This document shows, piece by piece, positions 52,316-61,169 of a DNA stretch of 64,000 nucleotides. The position numbers and the translations under genes are program-made. Under the pieces are notes generated by a model. It made no database searches and was not told where the DNA came from. It saw only the letters and a program-made list of their open reading frames with translations. Source of the DNA: Flavobacteriales bacterium. Its GTDB lineage: Bacteria; Bacteroidota; Bacteroidia; Flavobacteriales_F; PHOS-HE28. Within the stretch, counting starts at the first letter, position 1. Every line of letters begins with the position of its first letter. Location of the stretch: the NCBI GenBank assembly GCA_016710015.1, contig JADJLR010000003.1:496001-560000 (forward strand), in the 5' to 3' direction.

Positions 52316-53233
52316 ATGTCGACGATACTGCCTCCTGCTTTGAAATGTGGTGACACCATTTCGATCATCCCCACAGCGCGCGCTATCCATGCGGAAGAAC
52401 TGCAGGACGGTATCGCGTTGGCCGAGTCCTGGGGTTTGCGCGTGCAACTGGGAAACGGCGTTGGGCGAAAGCTGTTCCAACAAGCGGGTTCGGGACAGGA
52501 ACGCGCCGCCGACCTACAGACTGCGTTGAACGATCCCGAAGTGCGAGCCATTTGGTGCGCGCGCGGCGGATACGGCACGGTCCATCTGTTGGACCATTTG
52601 GACCTTTCAGCCTTGAAGCAGGATCCGAAGTGGATCGTCGGCTTCAGTGACATCACCGTATTGCACAATGCGTGTCGGACCATCGGCATACCCACCATCC
52701 ACGCCCAAATGCCGTACATGGTCGGGAATAAGACCACGGACTGCAAAGAGAGTCTGCATCAAGCATTGTTCACCAGTGTTTACACCGTAGATGGCCCGAA
52801 CGCCACTTGCTTCAATGAGGGAACGTGCGAAGGCACATTGGTAGGAGGTAACATCTCGGTGCTCTATTCGCTGCGCGGCACACCATGGGATCTGGATCCG
52901 ACCGGGACCATTCTCTTCTTGGAAGACCTCGACGAACTCCTCTATCACATGGACCGCATGGTACAGAATCTGCGACTGGCGGGCTGGTTCAAGCAGTTGT
53001 CAGGCCTCGTGATCGGTGGCCTCAGCGACATGCACGACAAGAACCCGGACGACCCTTTCGGAAACACTGCGGAACAGATCATCCGTGATGCCATCGGGGA
53101 CGTCAATTATCCGGTCTGCTTTGGCTTTCCGGCCGGCCATATCGCCGACAACCGTGCGTTGGTCTTGGGCCAAAAGACGAAGCTCAGCGTCACCAAGAAT
53201 GGTGCGTCGCTGAGCTTCGGAATATTTTCTTGA
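52316..53233 (+). CDS. LD-carboxypeptidase (peptidase family S66)
   Basis: A 305-residue cytoplasmic enzyme that removes the terminal D-alanine from tetrapeptides during peptidoglycan recycling. The catalytic triad is complete: Ser111 in VGFSDIT, Glu203 in LFLEDLDE and His275 in FPAGHIADN. Also typical are the opening LPPALKCGDTISIIPTA and WCARGGYGT. There is no signal peptide. The gene stands alone between metG (divergent) and the DUF4412 gene (convergent). Confidence 0.93.
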   Translation: MSTILPPALKCGDTISIIPTARAIHAEELQDGIALAESWGLRVQLGNGVGRKLFQQAGSGQERAADLQTALNDPEVRAIWCARGGYGTVHLLDHLDLSALKQDPKWIVGFSDITVLHNACRTIGIPTIHAQMPYMVGNKTTDCKESLHQALFTSVYTVDGPNATCFNEGTCEGTLVGGNISVLYSLRGTPWDLDPTGTILFLEDLDELLYHMDRMVQNLRLAGWFKQLSGLVIGGLSDMHDKNPDDPFGNTAEQIIRDAIGDVNYPVCFGFPAGHIADNRALVLGQKTKLSVTKNGASLSFGIFS

Positions 53234-53319
53234 GTGTGCAGAAGGCCGTAGATGCTTTCGCTTCGCCGACCATTCAGATCATCTTGATCCGCCCGATCCG
53301 CGTTATCTGCGTTCTATTC

Positions 53320-53964
53320 TCAGTTCCGCTCGAACTTATTGTACCCCGCAGGGATCTCGAACAAGGAAGCTTTCTGTTCGCCTTTGGTCACCCGTGTGGC
53401 TTCCAAGCGGCTCACTTCGGCGCCATCCATCTTCTGTTCGATGCCGAGCATGGGGAAAACACCCTTGTTGTCCTTGATCTGCAAGAAGAACACGGCCTGT
53501 TCATCCTTCCGATTGAGCGTTTCCAGCAAGGGGATGAAGAAATTGAAGTCGTCGGCGGCCACCCAATAGGTCACCACACGATCCTCGGCAGGGCTCTTCA
53601 CGATCCATTTCTCGCACTTGTAGCCGACCATGTCCTTCATTTCGGAGGTCTTCTGCACGTTGGTGGCCACATCCTTGGGCAAGCGCATATTGGGCACATC
53701 CATATACAGCTTGCGCTCTGGGCTGATGGCGGTCACGGTCTTGTCCCGCGTATCCACCAGCATGATCCCTTGCACTTCGCCCCGTGCACTGATCTCCTCG
53801 ATCCGCACGCGTTCGCCTTTCACGTAGTACTTGTAGGTGGTCACCACGGGTCCGGTGGATTTGGTGAATTCCAGCACACCTTCGAAGGGCTGCGCGCTCA
53901 AAGGGATCGAAAGCAGTCCGAGGGAAGATCCCGCGAAAAGGAGTGAACGTAGTATGGATCGCAT
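53320..53964 (-). CDS. exported DUF4412-type protein
   Basis: A 214-residue protein with a signal peptide (MRSILRSLLFAGSSLGLLSI, ending PLSAQ) from the start at 53964; the longer frame to 54039 lacks one. The mature part is a beta-rich domain (FEGVLEFTKSTGPVVTTYKY, YYVKGERVRIEEI, DTRDKTVTAISPERKLYMD) matching the DUF4412 family, whose fold resembles LolA-like lipid-binding proteins (inference). Probably periplasmic. Function not established. Confidence 0.8.
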   Translation of the reverse strand: MRSILRSLLFAGSSLGLLSIPLSAQPFEGVLEFTKSTGPVVTTYKYYVKGERVRIEEISARGEVQGIMLVDTRDKTVTAISPERKLYMDVPNMRLPKDVATNVQKTSEMKDMVGYKCEKWIVKSPAEDRVVTYWVAADDFNFFIPLLETLNRKDEQAVFFLQIKDNKGVFPMLGIEQKMDGAEVSRLEATRVTKGEQKASLFEIPAGYNKFERN

Positions 53965-54063
53965 GGAATGGTTCTCTTTTCCAGTAGGGCGAGGCGGAAT
54001 GTTCCTCAATTTTAGACCTTCAACGGTTGAACCCCACATTGGTTACGCCGATGTTATCCACCA

Positions 54064-54444
54064 ATGGCCGAACACAACCTTACCGGCAAGCTGGGTGAGC
54101 AATACGCGTGCCGCTTCCTTGAAGCGCACGGATACACGGTCCTGGAGCGCAATTGGCGCAAAGGGCGGCACGAATTGGATATCATTGCACGAACGGCCAG
54201 GGAACTGGTCATCATAGAGGTGAAGACCCGCACCAGTGAACAACATGGCCAGCCCGAAGAAGCCGTGAAGAAAGGCAAGCGCGGTCTGTTGATCAAAGGC
54301 GCGAATGCCTATATTCAGGACACGAACTGTCCCCTCCCGATCCGATTCGACATCATCAGTGTGATCTTGCACCCCTCGGGCAAGCCGTTCATCCATCACA
54401 TCACCGACGCTTTCTACCCCACGCTCCATGACCGACCGTTCTAA
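54064..54444 (+). CDS. YraN/UPF0102 family nuclease-fold protein
   Basis: A 126-residue cytoplasmic protein with the restriction-endonuclease-like pattern of the YraN family: GKLGEQYACRFLEAHGY, then RHELDIIARTARELVIIEVKTRTS giving Asp and Glu-x-Lys active-site positions. The family is often linked to DNA repair or processing, but its substrate is not settled. Its last 17 bases overlap the start of the pseudouridine synthase gene. Confidence 0.92.
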   Translation: MAEHNLTGKLGEQYACRFLEAHGYTVLERNWRKGRHELDIIARTARELVIIEVKTRTSEQHGQPEEAVKKGKRGLLIKGANAYIQDTNCPLPIRFDIISVILHPSGKPFIHHITDAFYPTLHDRPF

Positions 54445-55633
54445 AGGCCGCCGCCCAGCAGGTGGCCGTTCCACCCGCCCCACAGGCCCAAAACGTCCCA
54501 CCGCGCCACGCGATGGAGGCCGCACCGGGGCAAGCTCCGAGGAAGGGCAACGCCGCGACGGGTCCAAAGAGCGTCCCTTTACCGATGGCCGCACCCGGGC
54601 CGGACAAGGCGGCCGACCGACCAGCAAACGGGCTGGCAAACGACCACCGAAGTCCGTGCGTGACGAGGGCACCACCAGTTGGAAGGGCAACGAAGGCCCG
54701 CGGCCAGAGCGACCTGCAGGAGCGCGCGGTGGCAAACCGACACGTCCAGGCCGCCCTGGACCACGCACCGAAGGCGACCGCGAAGGGACGGAACGCCCCA
54801 GCAGCCGCCCGCCACAACGCGGCTTCCGAGAACGGGATGGCAGTACCAAACGCTTCGTGGGCCGTGGGCCGGACCGCGCCAGCAAACGCGGTAAACGTGC
54901 CGAGGAGGACGCCCCCAGCGATGGTCGGATCCGCCTGAACCGCTACTTGAGCAATGCCGGGGTGGCCAGCCGCCGCGAAGCGGACAAGTTGATCCAAGCC
55001 GGTGTGGTATCGGTGAACGGGGAGGTCGTGACCGAACTCGGCACCAAGGTGGGCCCGGGAGACCGCATCCACTATGGCGGACAGCGCCTCAGCACCGAAA
55101 AGAAGCGCTACGTACTGCTGAACAAGCCCAAGGATTTCATCACCACCACGGACGATCCACGAAATCGACGCACCGTGATGGCCCTGATCGACGATGCCTG
55201 CTCCGAACGCCTTTACCCCGTTGGCCGCTTGGATCGCCACACCACCGGGGTGCTGCTGATGACCAACGACGGTGACCTCGCCAAGAAACTCACCCACCCC
55301 AGCCACGGTGCCGAGAAGATCTACCACGCCACACTGGACAAGAGCATGACCAAGGCGGACCTCGACAAGCTCGTGGCCGGCGTACACTTGGACGATGGCC
55401 CCGCCAATGCCGATGAAGCCAGTTACGTCGTAGGTGGAACCAAGAAAGAGATCGGCCTGAAGATCCACATGGGCCGCAACCGCGTGGTACGCCGGATGTT
55501 CGCCGCTCTAGGCTACGAAGTGGTGAAGCTGGACCGCGTGGTATTCGCCGGCCTCACCAAGAAGGACCTGCCCCGAAGCAAGTGGCGGCACCTCTCCGAG
55601 AAAGAGGTGCTGTTCTTGAGCAAGCGGAAGTAA
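54428..55633 (+). CDS. RsuA/RluB-family pseudouridine synthase with basic N-terminal tail
   Basis: A 401-residue RNA modification enzyme. Residues about 168-215 are an S4 RNA-binding domain (IRLNRYLSNAGVASRREADK), followed by the catalytic domain with Asp269 in GRLDRHTTGVLL. By family knowledge it isomerises uridine in 23S or 16S rRNA; RluB-type action on 23S rRNA is most likely. Residues 1-165 are a low-complexity extension rich in Arg, Gly, Pro, Lys and Ser, about as long as a whole extra domain, probably disordered and RNA binding. Such tails occur in Bacteroidota homologues, but this one is long. The start at 54428 overlaps yraN; an internal start near the S4 domain is not excluded. Confidence 0.92.
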   Translation: MTDRSKGRRPAGGRSTRPTGPKRPTAPRDGGRTGASSEEGQRRDGSKERPFTDGRTRAGQGGRPTSKRAGKRPPKSVRDEGTTSWKGNEGPRPERPAGARGGKPTRPGRPGPRTEGDREGTERPSSRPPQRGFRERDGSTKRFVGRGPDRASKRGKRAEEDAPSDGRIRLNRYLSNAGVASRREADKLIQAGVVSVNGEVVTELGTKVGPGDRIHYGGQRLSTEKKRYVLLNKPKDFITTTDDPRNRRTVMALIDDACSERLYPVGRLDRHTTGVLLMTNDGDLAKKLTHPSHGAEKIYHATLDKSMTKADLDKLVAGVHLDDGPANADEASYVVGGTKKEIGLKIHMGRNRVVRRMFAALGYEVVKLDRVVFAGLTKKDLPRSKWRHLSEKEVLFLSKRK

Positions 55634-55702
55634 GGGGCGCTGCGATTCTTATGTCACTGAGAAAGTTGCCCTAGGAAACCTGCGAACTACGCCCTTGCGC
55701 AC

Positions 55703-55978
55703 TCACCCAGAAGCGAACTTGCGGTAATTCGCATCGGCGACCTTCTCGATCCCACCGTTGGATGTTGACGTGCCGTGAGTGTGTGAAGGATGCGTATTGA
55801 GTGTATCCGGCGAGTCGCCCATTTGGTATCTGACAAAGTAGCCCGGAGGCCTACCGTCGTCATCACCCCCATCCCAACAGGTATGTGCTTCCGGATAGAA
55901 CTGTGCATTGATTACGCACACCCAGCCGCAACCAATTGTAAGGCAGACCAGAACAACAGCGCGCAGGGATCGGTTCAT
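55703..55978 (-). pseudogene. truncated paralogue of the neighbouring T9SS cargo genes
   Basis: A 91-residue frame whose first part copies its neighbours: MNRSLRAVVLVCLTIGCGWV, then AQFYPEAHTCWDGGDDDGRP and YFVRYQMGDSPDTL. After DTL it diverges into an unrelated tail and stops, without the central domain or the T9SS C-terminal domain. The DNA around the start (about 55920-55980) is nearly identical to 56901-56961. It is a truncated tandem duplicate; a short exported peptide could still be made. Confidence 0.7.
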
Positions 55979-56017
55979 GGTTCAATGCGTTTCATGGTTG
56001 TTCGGTGTTGTTCCGAT

Positions 56018-56959
56018 CTACTCCCGCAACACCACCAAGCGCACGGTTTGAGAGCCATGTGTGGTTGTGACCACGGCGGTATACAGCCCCGGAGCGCAGC
56101 CAGTAAGGTCGATGTACTGCTCTTTGGTGCGCAAGATCCTGCGGCCTTGGGGATCGAAGATGATCGCCTCAAGAACGCGCTGTGATGTGGTGAAATTGAA
56201 AAGACCGGTGGAGGGGTTGGGGCCGATCGTGGGTTGTGCATTCGTTCGACTCTCAATTCCAACCGGGAGGAGGGAGCATTCGCAGGGAATACCGGGTAGA
56301 CCGGGCAGAAGAAAATTGCCGTTGTACACGTACGTATCTTCTACGCGCAAACATATTGGTTCTGTATTTCCCAGTGTAATTCCTAATTGCATTAATGGCC
56401 CAGTCGAATTGCCAATGCCTGCTTGCCAAAACGTGTAATGACCGATGTAAGGCACGAGAGGGTCCACTCCCACTGCATGTACGAACTGACGGTCAACAGT
56501 GACCCCATTGTTTTCAAGTGTAATGATCGAATCCACGACCACATTTCTAAGATCGAACGATGGCAGTGGACCTGAACTCCATACCGCAAGCACATCATGG
56601 ACCGTATCACCAACGGCAGCGGATACATCCGCGGCAAGGTATTCTTGCATCGAGTCCAGCAGCATAACATAGCCTTTACCGTCCGGGGTGGAGCGCACAT
56701 AGTAACGCTGTATGAATACCGAGTTCTCCGCCCAAGCTTCCCTATTATATTCTTCAATACGCTTATACGTTCGGCCAAGAATTACTGTATCCGGATCAGA
56801 CCTCATGAGCATTTGGATCCGAATGAAATCTGAGTTGTTCAAATCATCTGAGCACCAAGAAGCGGAGGAGTCCGGGAAGCATTGGGCGGTGGCCGTGAAC
56901 ACCCAGCCGCAACCAATTGCAAGGCAGACCAGAACAGCAGCACGAAGGGATCGGTTCAT
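56018..56959 (-). CDS. T9SS type A secreted protein, paralogous family
   Basis: A 313-residue exported protein of unknown function. Signal peptide MNRSLRAAVLVCLAIGCGWV...ATAQ. The central domain contains DPDTVILGRTYKRIEEYNRE, YYVRSTPDGKGYVMLLDSMQ and VGDTVHDVLAVW, shared with the gene at 56982-57872. The C-terminal domain is T9SS type A (PTIGPNPSTGLFNFTTSQRV, FDPQGRRIL, CAPGLYTAVVTT, RLVVLRE). It follows its paralogue by 22 bp and probably shares an operon with it. Confidence 0.82.
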   Translation of the reverse strand: MNRSLRAAVLVCLAIGCGWVFTATAQCFPDSSASWCSDDLNNSDFIRIQMLMRSDPDTVILGRTYKRIEEYNREAWAENSVFIQRYYVRSTPDGKGYVMLLDSMQEYLAADVSAAVGDTVHDVLAVWSSGPLPSFDLRNVVVDSIITLENNGVTVDRQFVHAVGVDPLVPYIGHYTFWQAGIGNSTGPLMQLGITLGNTEPICLRVEDTYVYNGNFLLPGLPGIPCECSLLPVGIESRTNAQPTIGPNPSTGLFNFTTSQRVLEAIIFDPQGRRILRTKEQYIDLTGCAPGLYTAVVTTTHGSQTVRLVVLRE

Positions 56960-56981
56960 GGTTGTTCGTTCTAGTTCCGAA

Positions 56982-57872
56982 CTACTCCCGCATCAGGACC
57001 AAGCGTATGTTCTGTACGCCTTGTCCGGTTGTGACCACAGCAGTGTAAAGCCCCGGCGCCTGCTCACTTAGATCGATGACCGACCCCTTGCCGTTAACGA
57101 CGGTGCTGCCTTGAACGTCGTGCACAATGAAGGACTGTACGCTTACACCTGACAATGCGAATTGCCCATGGGAGGGGTTTGGAAGCGCTTGCACAACATC
57201 GGGCTCGGTTGGCTCGGCAGACCCAATTCCATCGATGATCAATGGGCATACATCAACCCCGATCGGCCCCGGAAGACCGTTCATGTTGTTTCTATCGTAC
57301 ATCACTGTATCTCCGACCGTACAATACCATAGACCAGCGGTTACTTCAAGCGTTGGACCGACACTAGTGCCCATGCCCATTTGCCAAAATGAACCCGACG
57401 GATTCATACCCAGCATGTCGAAATTCACAAAGTGCCGAATAACTGTAACACCTGCGTTGGAGAAAGTAACCACGGAGTCGACAACCACATCGACCAAGTA
57501 ATATCCAACATCAAATTCGTCGGTATCATTGATCAAAACATCATGGATGGTATCTCCTGTCTGTGCAGCAAGATCGCCGGTAAGGAATTCGGCAGCTGAA
57601 TCCGGCAGGTACACAAAGCCTTTTCCATCCTGATCTGAACGGACGAAATATGCTCTTGTGAAGTTCCAGTCCCGAAATTCGTTGGTCTTCTTGTATACCA
57701 CCCCATTGATGAGTGTATCGGGTGCGGCACCCATCTGGTACATGATATCAAACCCAGGAGGCACACCGACGTTATCCCTACCGGACCAACACGCATTTGC
57801 TTCAGGGTAGAACTGAGCCATAGCGATTAGTGGCACGCCAAGCAACAAAAAGCACAAAAGGGTGTTACGCAT
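56982..57872 (-). CDS. T9SS type A secreted protein, paralogous family
   Basis: A 296-residue exported protein, paralogue of the gene at 56018-56959. Signal peptide MRNTLLCFLLLGVPLIAMAQ. The centre has FYPEANACWSGRDNVGVPPG, DTLINGVVYKKTNEFR, YFVRSDQDGKGFVYLPDS, EFLTGDLAAQTGDTIHDVL and VVVDSVVTFSNAGVTVIRHF. The end is a T9SS type A domain (NPSHGQFALSGVSVQSFIVH, APGLYTAVVTTGQGVQNIRL). It starts 8 bp after the large gene at 57881-61159. No enzymatic motif is seen. Confidence 0.82.
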   Translation of the reverse strand: MRNTLLCFLLLGVPLIAMAQFYPEANACWSGRDNVGVPPGFDIMYQMGAAPDTLINGVVYKKTNEFRDWNFTRAYFVRSDQDGKGFVYLPDSAAEFLTGDLAAQTGDTIHDVLINDTDEFDVGYYLVDVVVDSVVTFSNAGVTVIRHFVNFDMLGMNPSGSFWQMGMGTSVGPTLEVTAGLWYCTVGDTVMYDRNNMNGLPGPIGVDVCPLIIDGIGSAEPTEPDVVQALPNPSHGQFALSGVSVQSFIVHDVQGSTVVNGKGSVIDLSEQAPGLYTAVVTTGQGVQNIRLVLMRE

Positions 57873-57880
57873 GTTCGTTA

Positions 57881-60800
57881 CTATTCGATAACAACGCGTT
57901 CAACATATCGCGCATCATCAGTTTCGACAACAACGGTAAAGAAGCCTCTGAGATCTGAAACGTCCAGCACAGCCAAGCTCCCTTTCATGCGGCTTTCAAC
58001 CACTTGCCTTCCCGTGGTATCGTAGAACCGGACCCGGGCATATCCTTCATTGGCAGTACTCGATAAAAGCAGGGAAAGAGATTTACTTGCGGGATTGGGG
58101 TATAGACTCAAGGACTGGTCGTTCCGAAGTGCTTGGACCTCGGTAGCCGCAGCACCTGCACTGGTCATGTTCTTGGGGTGAAAACTATTTCCTGGCACAT
58201 CACACGGATGGATGAAAGCATGGTACAGCACACCAGACGTTGCATGGAACCCCGGGGTCATGCGGACCTCATCACCAGCGCGGTAGTTCACATTCAATCC
58301 TGCTGATAGCACCGCTGTTGAACTGATGGAGTACAAAGCCTCCAAGAAGGCATCCGCACTATAGGTACCTGATTCCGCATAGTCCTCGTGATCCGGGCAT
58401 TGAAGGTGGTGCTCCCATACGCCTCGCCCGTGTGTGCCAACGCGAATTCGATTGATCACGTAATTGATCTCCAGCCCTCTCGAGGCGACATGGGGCAGCG
58501 CATCTCCTAATCGCACCCATCCTGTTGTATTATCGAGACCATCCGGATCAGGAGGCCCAAGTGGGTCTAGTGGGTCAAACGCAGCGATCCGTTCGTTGTT
58601 GGTAAAGTACACTCCTGCACCCGTGGAAATGTACAGTCCACCGTCACTTCCCTGCTCGAAGACCAGCCCGTCCATGTCCGTGACCGTGTTCGGCAAATTC
58701 ATTGTTATATCCGAACAATCGTATTGCCCCCCACAATCAAACTTGCCCTGAGTGGGGTAAGCACTCATGTTCGACAAGTCCATTCGGTACACCATCCGCT
58801 CTGCCGTTTCCTCAGGACCCATCCCGTCAAATGGCAAGGATCCCGCGTAAGCAATGTAGATGATGTTCTCGTTCTCCGAGTCGAAAGCGATGGAGCTAAC
58901 GCTGGGTTCCCTATCCGGGTCGTTGGCTTCAACCGGGGCCCGCCTTGGGTGCGGAACTTCTTCCCATTGTGTTTTTACATACTCGACATTTGAGGCCCTA
59001 CATGCCGTATTCCTGAATATACGTGTATCGTACGCATAGTTATGCAAGCCAACATACAGATGATCCGGGTTCGCGGGTGTGGTGCGAACCCAGAAGAACT
59101 TTTCCGCATCGTTCTTGTATAGATAATTGTTGATCACAACAGCCCCAGCACTGATCTCTGGGATATTCGTGAAGTCACTGATGATGGTATTGGACACCCC
59201 GCGATCCTCGGACCGCACAAGCTCGATCTCACTGTTCTGGAAAGTAGTTGCGACGGTATTCCCGTTCCCATCCGTAGTGTAATAGGTCTGTGGAGGACCA
59301 TTATTCTTCTTGGTAATGCGGAACAACCTGTCCTCATCCAGCCGGTCCAAAGCGCCTTCAGACCACCATTCGGACGCTAAATAGATTCCGGTAGTTGCAT
59401 TACTAGTTTCAGCGGCGTCACTTCTTTTCCAATTGCCATCGTAATAACTCATGTACACGGTATTCGGGTCTTGCCTGCTCACCCAGCAACGCGTGCCATC
59501 ACCCCCAATGTCGAACGCGTCCCAATCCGGATCCCAATCTGATGAATACGGCGTTCGCGTCAAAGTCGTGTGATCGTGGAACAACCCGGTCACAATATAT
59601 TGTGGATGGGTTTCCGAGGTAGACATCGCATCCACCTCTCCAACACCCAGCCCATTGCTTCGGTCGACCCATGGCGGTGAGCCGCCTGGTTCCACCTTGG
59701 ACACACCGCCATGGTTTGCGACCCAGATCTCATTCTGATTCGTGGGATGAGCAACAATGTCCTCCACATCGGCATGGCCGTTCGCAACAGTAATGGGCAA
59801 CATTCCATTCAAATACCACCTCATCCCGGTTTGATGGGATACGAACACTGACCCCGCATCGACCTGATCCACACCAAATCCATTGCCAGCACCGTAGCCG
59901 GTGGAAAATCCAGAAGCCATGGGCGTCCATATTTCAGTCACTACGTCATAGGCCTCCACCCATGAACTGCTCTTCAAGGCCAAGCAGTAGAACGAATTCT
60001 CGGCTGCTGCGCTCGTTTCCACGGTTGCGAAAGTGATCGTTGCGTCTATCTGGGGCTGGTTTGCGATCTCATTCCAGCTATCGCCATTATCCGTAGAGAT
60101 CATGAAACGCCAGACGTTCGTTGCAACTGTATTGCTGCCGACCGTGTGGGTCACTTTGAATCGCATACTGGCACAAAGTGTCCTAGACCCTGCTAGGGGC
60201 AGGTATTCTATATCATAGCACTTCACGACGGGTTCCACCGTCGCGTTGGAATACAACGCCGTTATGCTCGGTGGCACGATAATACCGGGGGCCAGTGTAG
60301 ATATGTTCAACAAGGTCCATGTAGGATCGATGGTACTGGGATCACTATCGCTGTAGGATGGATCATCACAGACATACAGGCCGGAGGAAGAGGCTAGAAA
60401 CAGCCGATGATCGTTCTGCGCATTCAATTCTTCATCGAAGAGCAGTTTCTCCGTCTCGGTTTCTGGTCCGGCGAAATTTCCCTGATCGCCCATCTTCTCC
60501 CAAGTTCCACCGCTATCGCTGGTTCGATACACCCCGCCGATGTACGCCAATTTGTTGCGTTGGAACAACTCCACAGCAGAGATCGCGTACCAACTTTCTG
60601 TCGAACCCGGATAGTAGGCATGGGCTTGGCAACCCGAATGTGTCCAGGCCACATCAGTATTCGCATTGTACCAGTCATCCCCGGCGTTCGTGGTGTAGAA
60701 CAAACCACCACTAGTGCTTGAGCACAACATGTGCTCATGATCGACCCGATTGATACTGAGCTTTCTTATTGGCCCGATCCCGACCATGTTGTTCGTGCGC

Positions 60801-61159
60801 CTTTTGGGTCCTAGCTCTAACCATGGGTCGTTATTGTTACTACGGAACCCGCTACCACCAGCGCCTTGGGCCTGTCGAGCATCATACGCGCCCAACAACT
60901 GATCGTAGATGGACATATCCCCGTGGGGTGATAGTCGATGCTCCCACTGTTTAAGGAATTTCTGGTATTCGGCATATTCACCACCCTCATGATAGAACTC
61001 CTCATCTGTCATGGTCGCCCGCCTCTGTTCGAAATAGGCTTCCTTCTCCGCCCGCTCTTGATACAGCGGACCATTGGGTGGGTTGAATTGGGCACCTGAG
61101 GTCAAGCTGCAACCCACTGCCGCCATGACCAAAATGCCGATATGGATCTGGTGAGTCAT
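57881..61159 (-). CDS. large BNR/sortilin-like T9SS type A secreted protein
   Basis: A 1092-residue exported protein. N-terminal signal (MTHQIHIGILVMAAVGCSLT...SGAQ), a helical region (RAEKEAYFEQRRATMTDEEF), then a beta-propeller built from BNR/Asp-box-like repeats (GGLFYTTNAGDDWYNANTDV, GVYRTSDSGGTWEKM, ISTDNGDSWNEI, GGLYISTGAGVYFTN), as in sortilin-like and exo-sialidase-like proteins. Near the end is a Cys-bounded stretch (CPDHEDYAESGTYSADAFLE, HPC) of the type often found before T9SS domains, then the type A domain (LSLYPNPASKSLSLLLSS, VRFYDTTGRQVV, YVERVVIE). The role is unknown; surface binding is more likely than hydrolysis. It starts 10 bp after the stop of the tail-fibre-like gene. 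Confidence 0.85.
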   Translation of the reverse strand: MTHQIHIGILVMAAVGCSLTSGAQFNPPNGPLYQERAEKEAYFEQRRATMTDEEFYHEGGEYAEYQKFLKQWEHRLSPHGDMSIYDQLLGAYDARQAQGAGGSGFRSNNNDPWLELGPKRRTNNMVGIGPIRKLSINRVDHEHMLCSSTSGGLFYTTNAGDDWYNANTDVAWTHSGCQAHAYYPGSTESWYAISAVELFQRNKLAYIGGVYRTSDSGGTWEKMGDQGNFAGPETETEKLLFDEELNAQNDHRLFLASSSGLYVCDDPSYSDSDPSTIDPTWTLLNISTLAPGIIVPPSITALYSNATVEPVVKCYDIEYLPLAGSRTLCASMRFKVTHTVGSNTVATNVWRFMISTDNGDSWNEIANQPQIDATITFATVETSAAAENSFYCLALKSSSWVEAYDVVTEIWTPMASGFSTGYGAGNGFGVDQVDAGSVFVSHQTGMRWYLNGMLPITVANGHADVEDIVAHPTNQNEIWVANHGGVSKVEPGGSPPWVDRSNGLGVGEVDAMSTSETHPQYIVTGLFHDHTTLTRTPYSSDWDPDWDAFDIGGDGTRCWVSRQDPNTVYMSYYDGNWKRSDAAETSNATTGIYLASEWWSEGALDRLDEDRLFRITKKNNGPPQTYYTTDGNGNTVATTFQNSEIELVRSEDRGVSNTIISDFTNIPEISAGAVVINNYLYKNDAEKFFWVRTTPANPDHLYVGLHNYAYDTRIFRNTACRASNVEYVKTQWEEVPHPRRAPVEANDPDREPSVSSIAFDSENENIIYIAYAGSLPFDGMGPEETAERMVYRMDLSNMSAYPTQGKFDCGGQYDCSDITMNLPNTVTDMDGLVFEQGSDGGLYISTGAGVYFTNNERIAAFDPLDPLGPPDPDGLDNTTGWVRLGDALPHVASRGLEINYVINRIRVGTHGRGVWEHHLQCPDHEDYAESGTYSADAFLEALYSISSTAVLSAGLNVNYRAGDEVRMTPGFHATSGVLYHAFIHPCDVPGNSFHPKNMTSAGAAATEVQALRNDQSLSLYPNPASKSLSLLLSSTANEGYARVRFYDTTGRQVVESRMKGSLAVLDVSDLRGFFTVVVETDDARYVERVVIE

Positions 61160-61169
61160 GACCTTCGGA

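Noticed and set aside
53281..53325. Phrase GATCCGCGTTATCTGCGTTC between the LD-carboxypeptidase and DUF4412 genes
   Set aside because: Similar strings are familiar to me as dispersed intergenic sequence in unrelated bacteria, but only one copy is seen here, so no repeat can be claimed.
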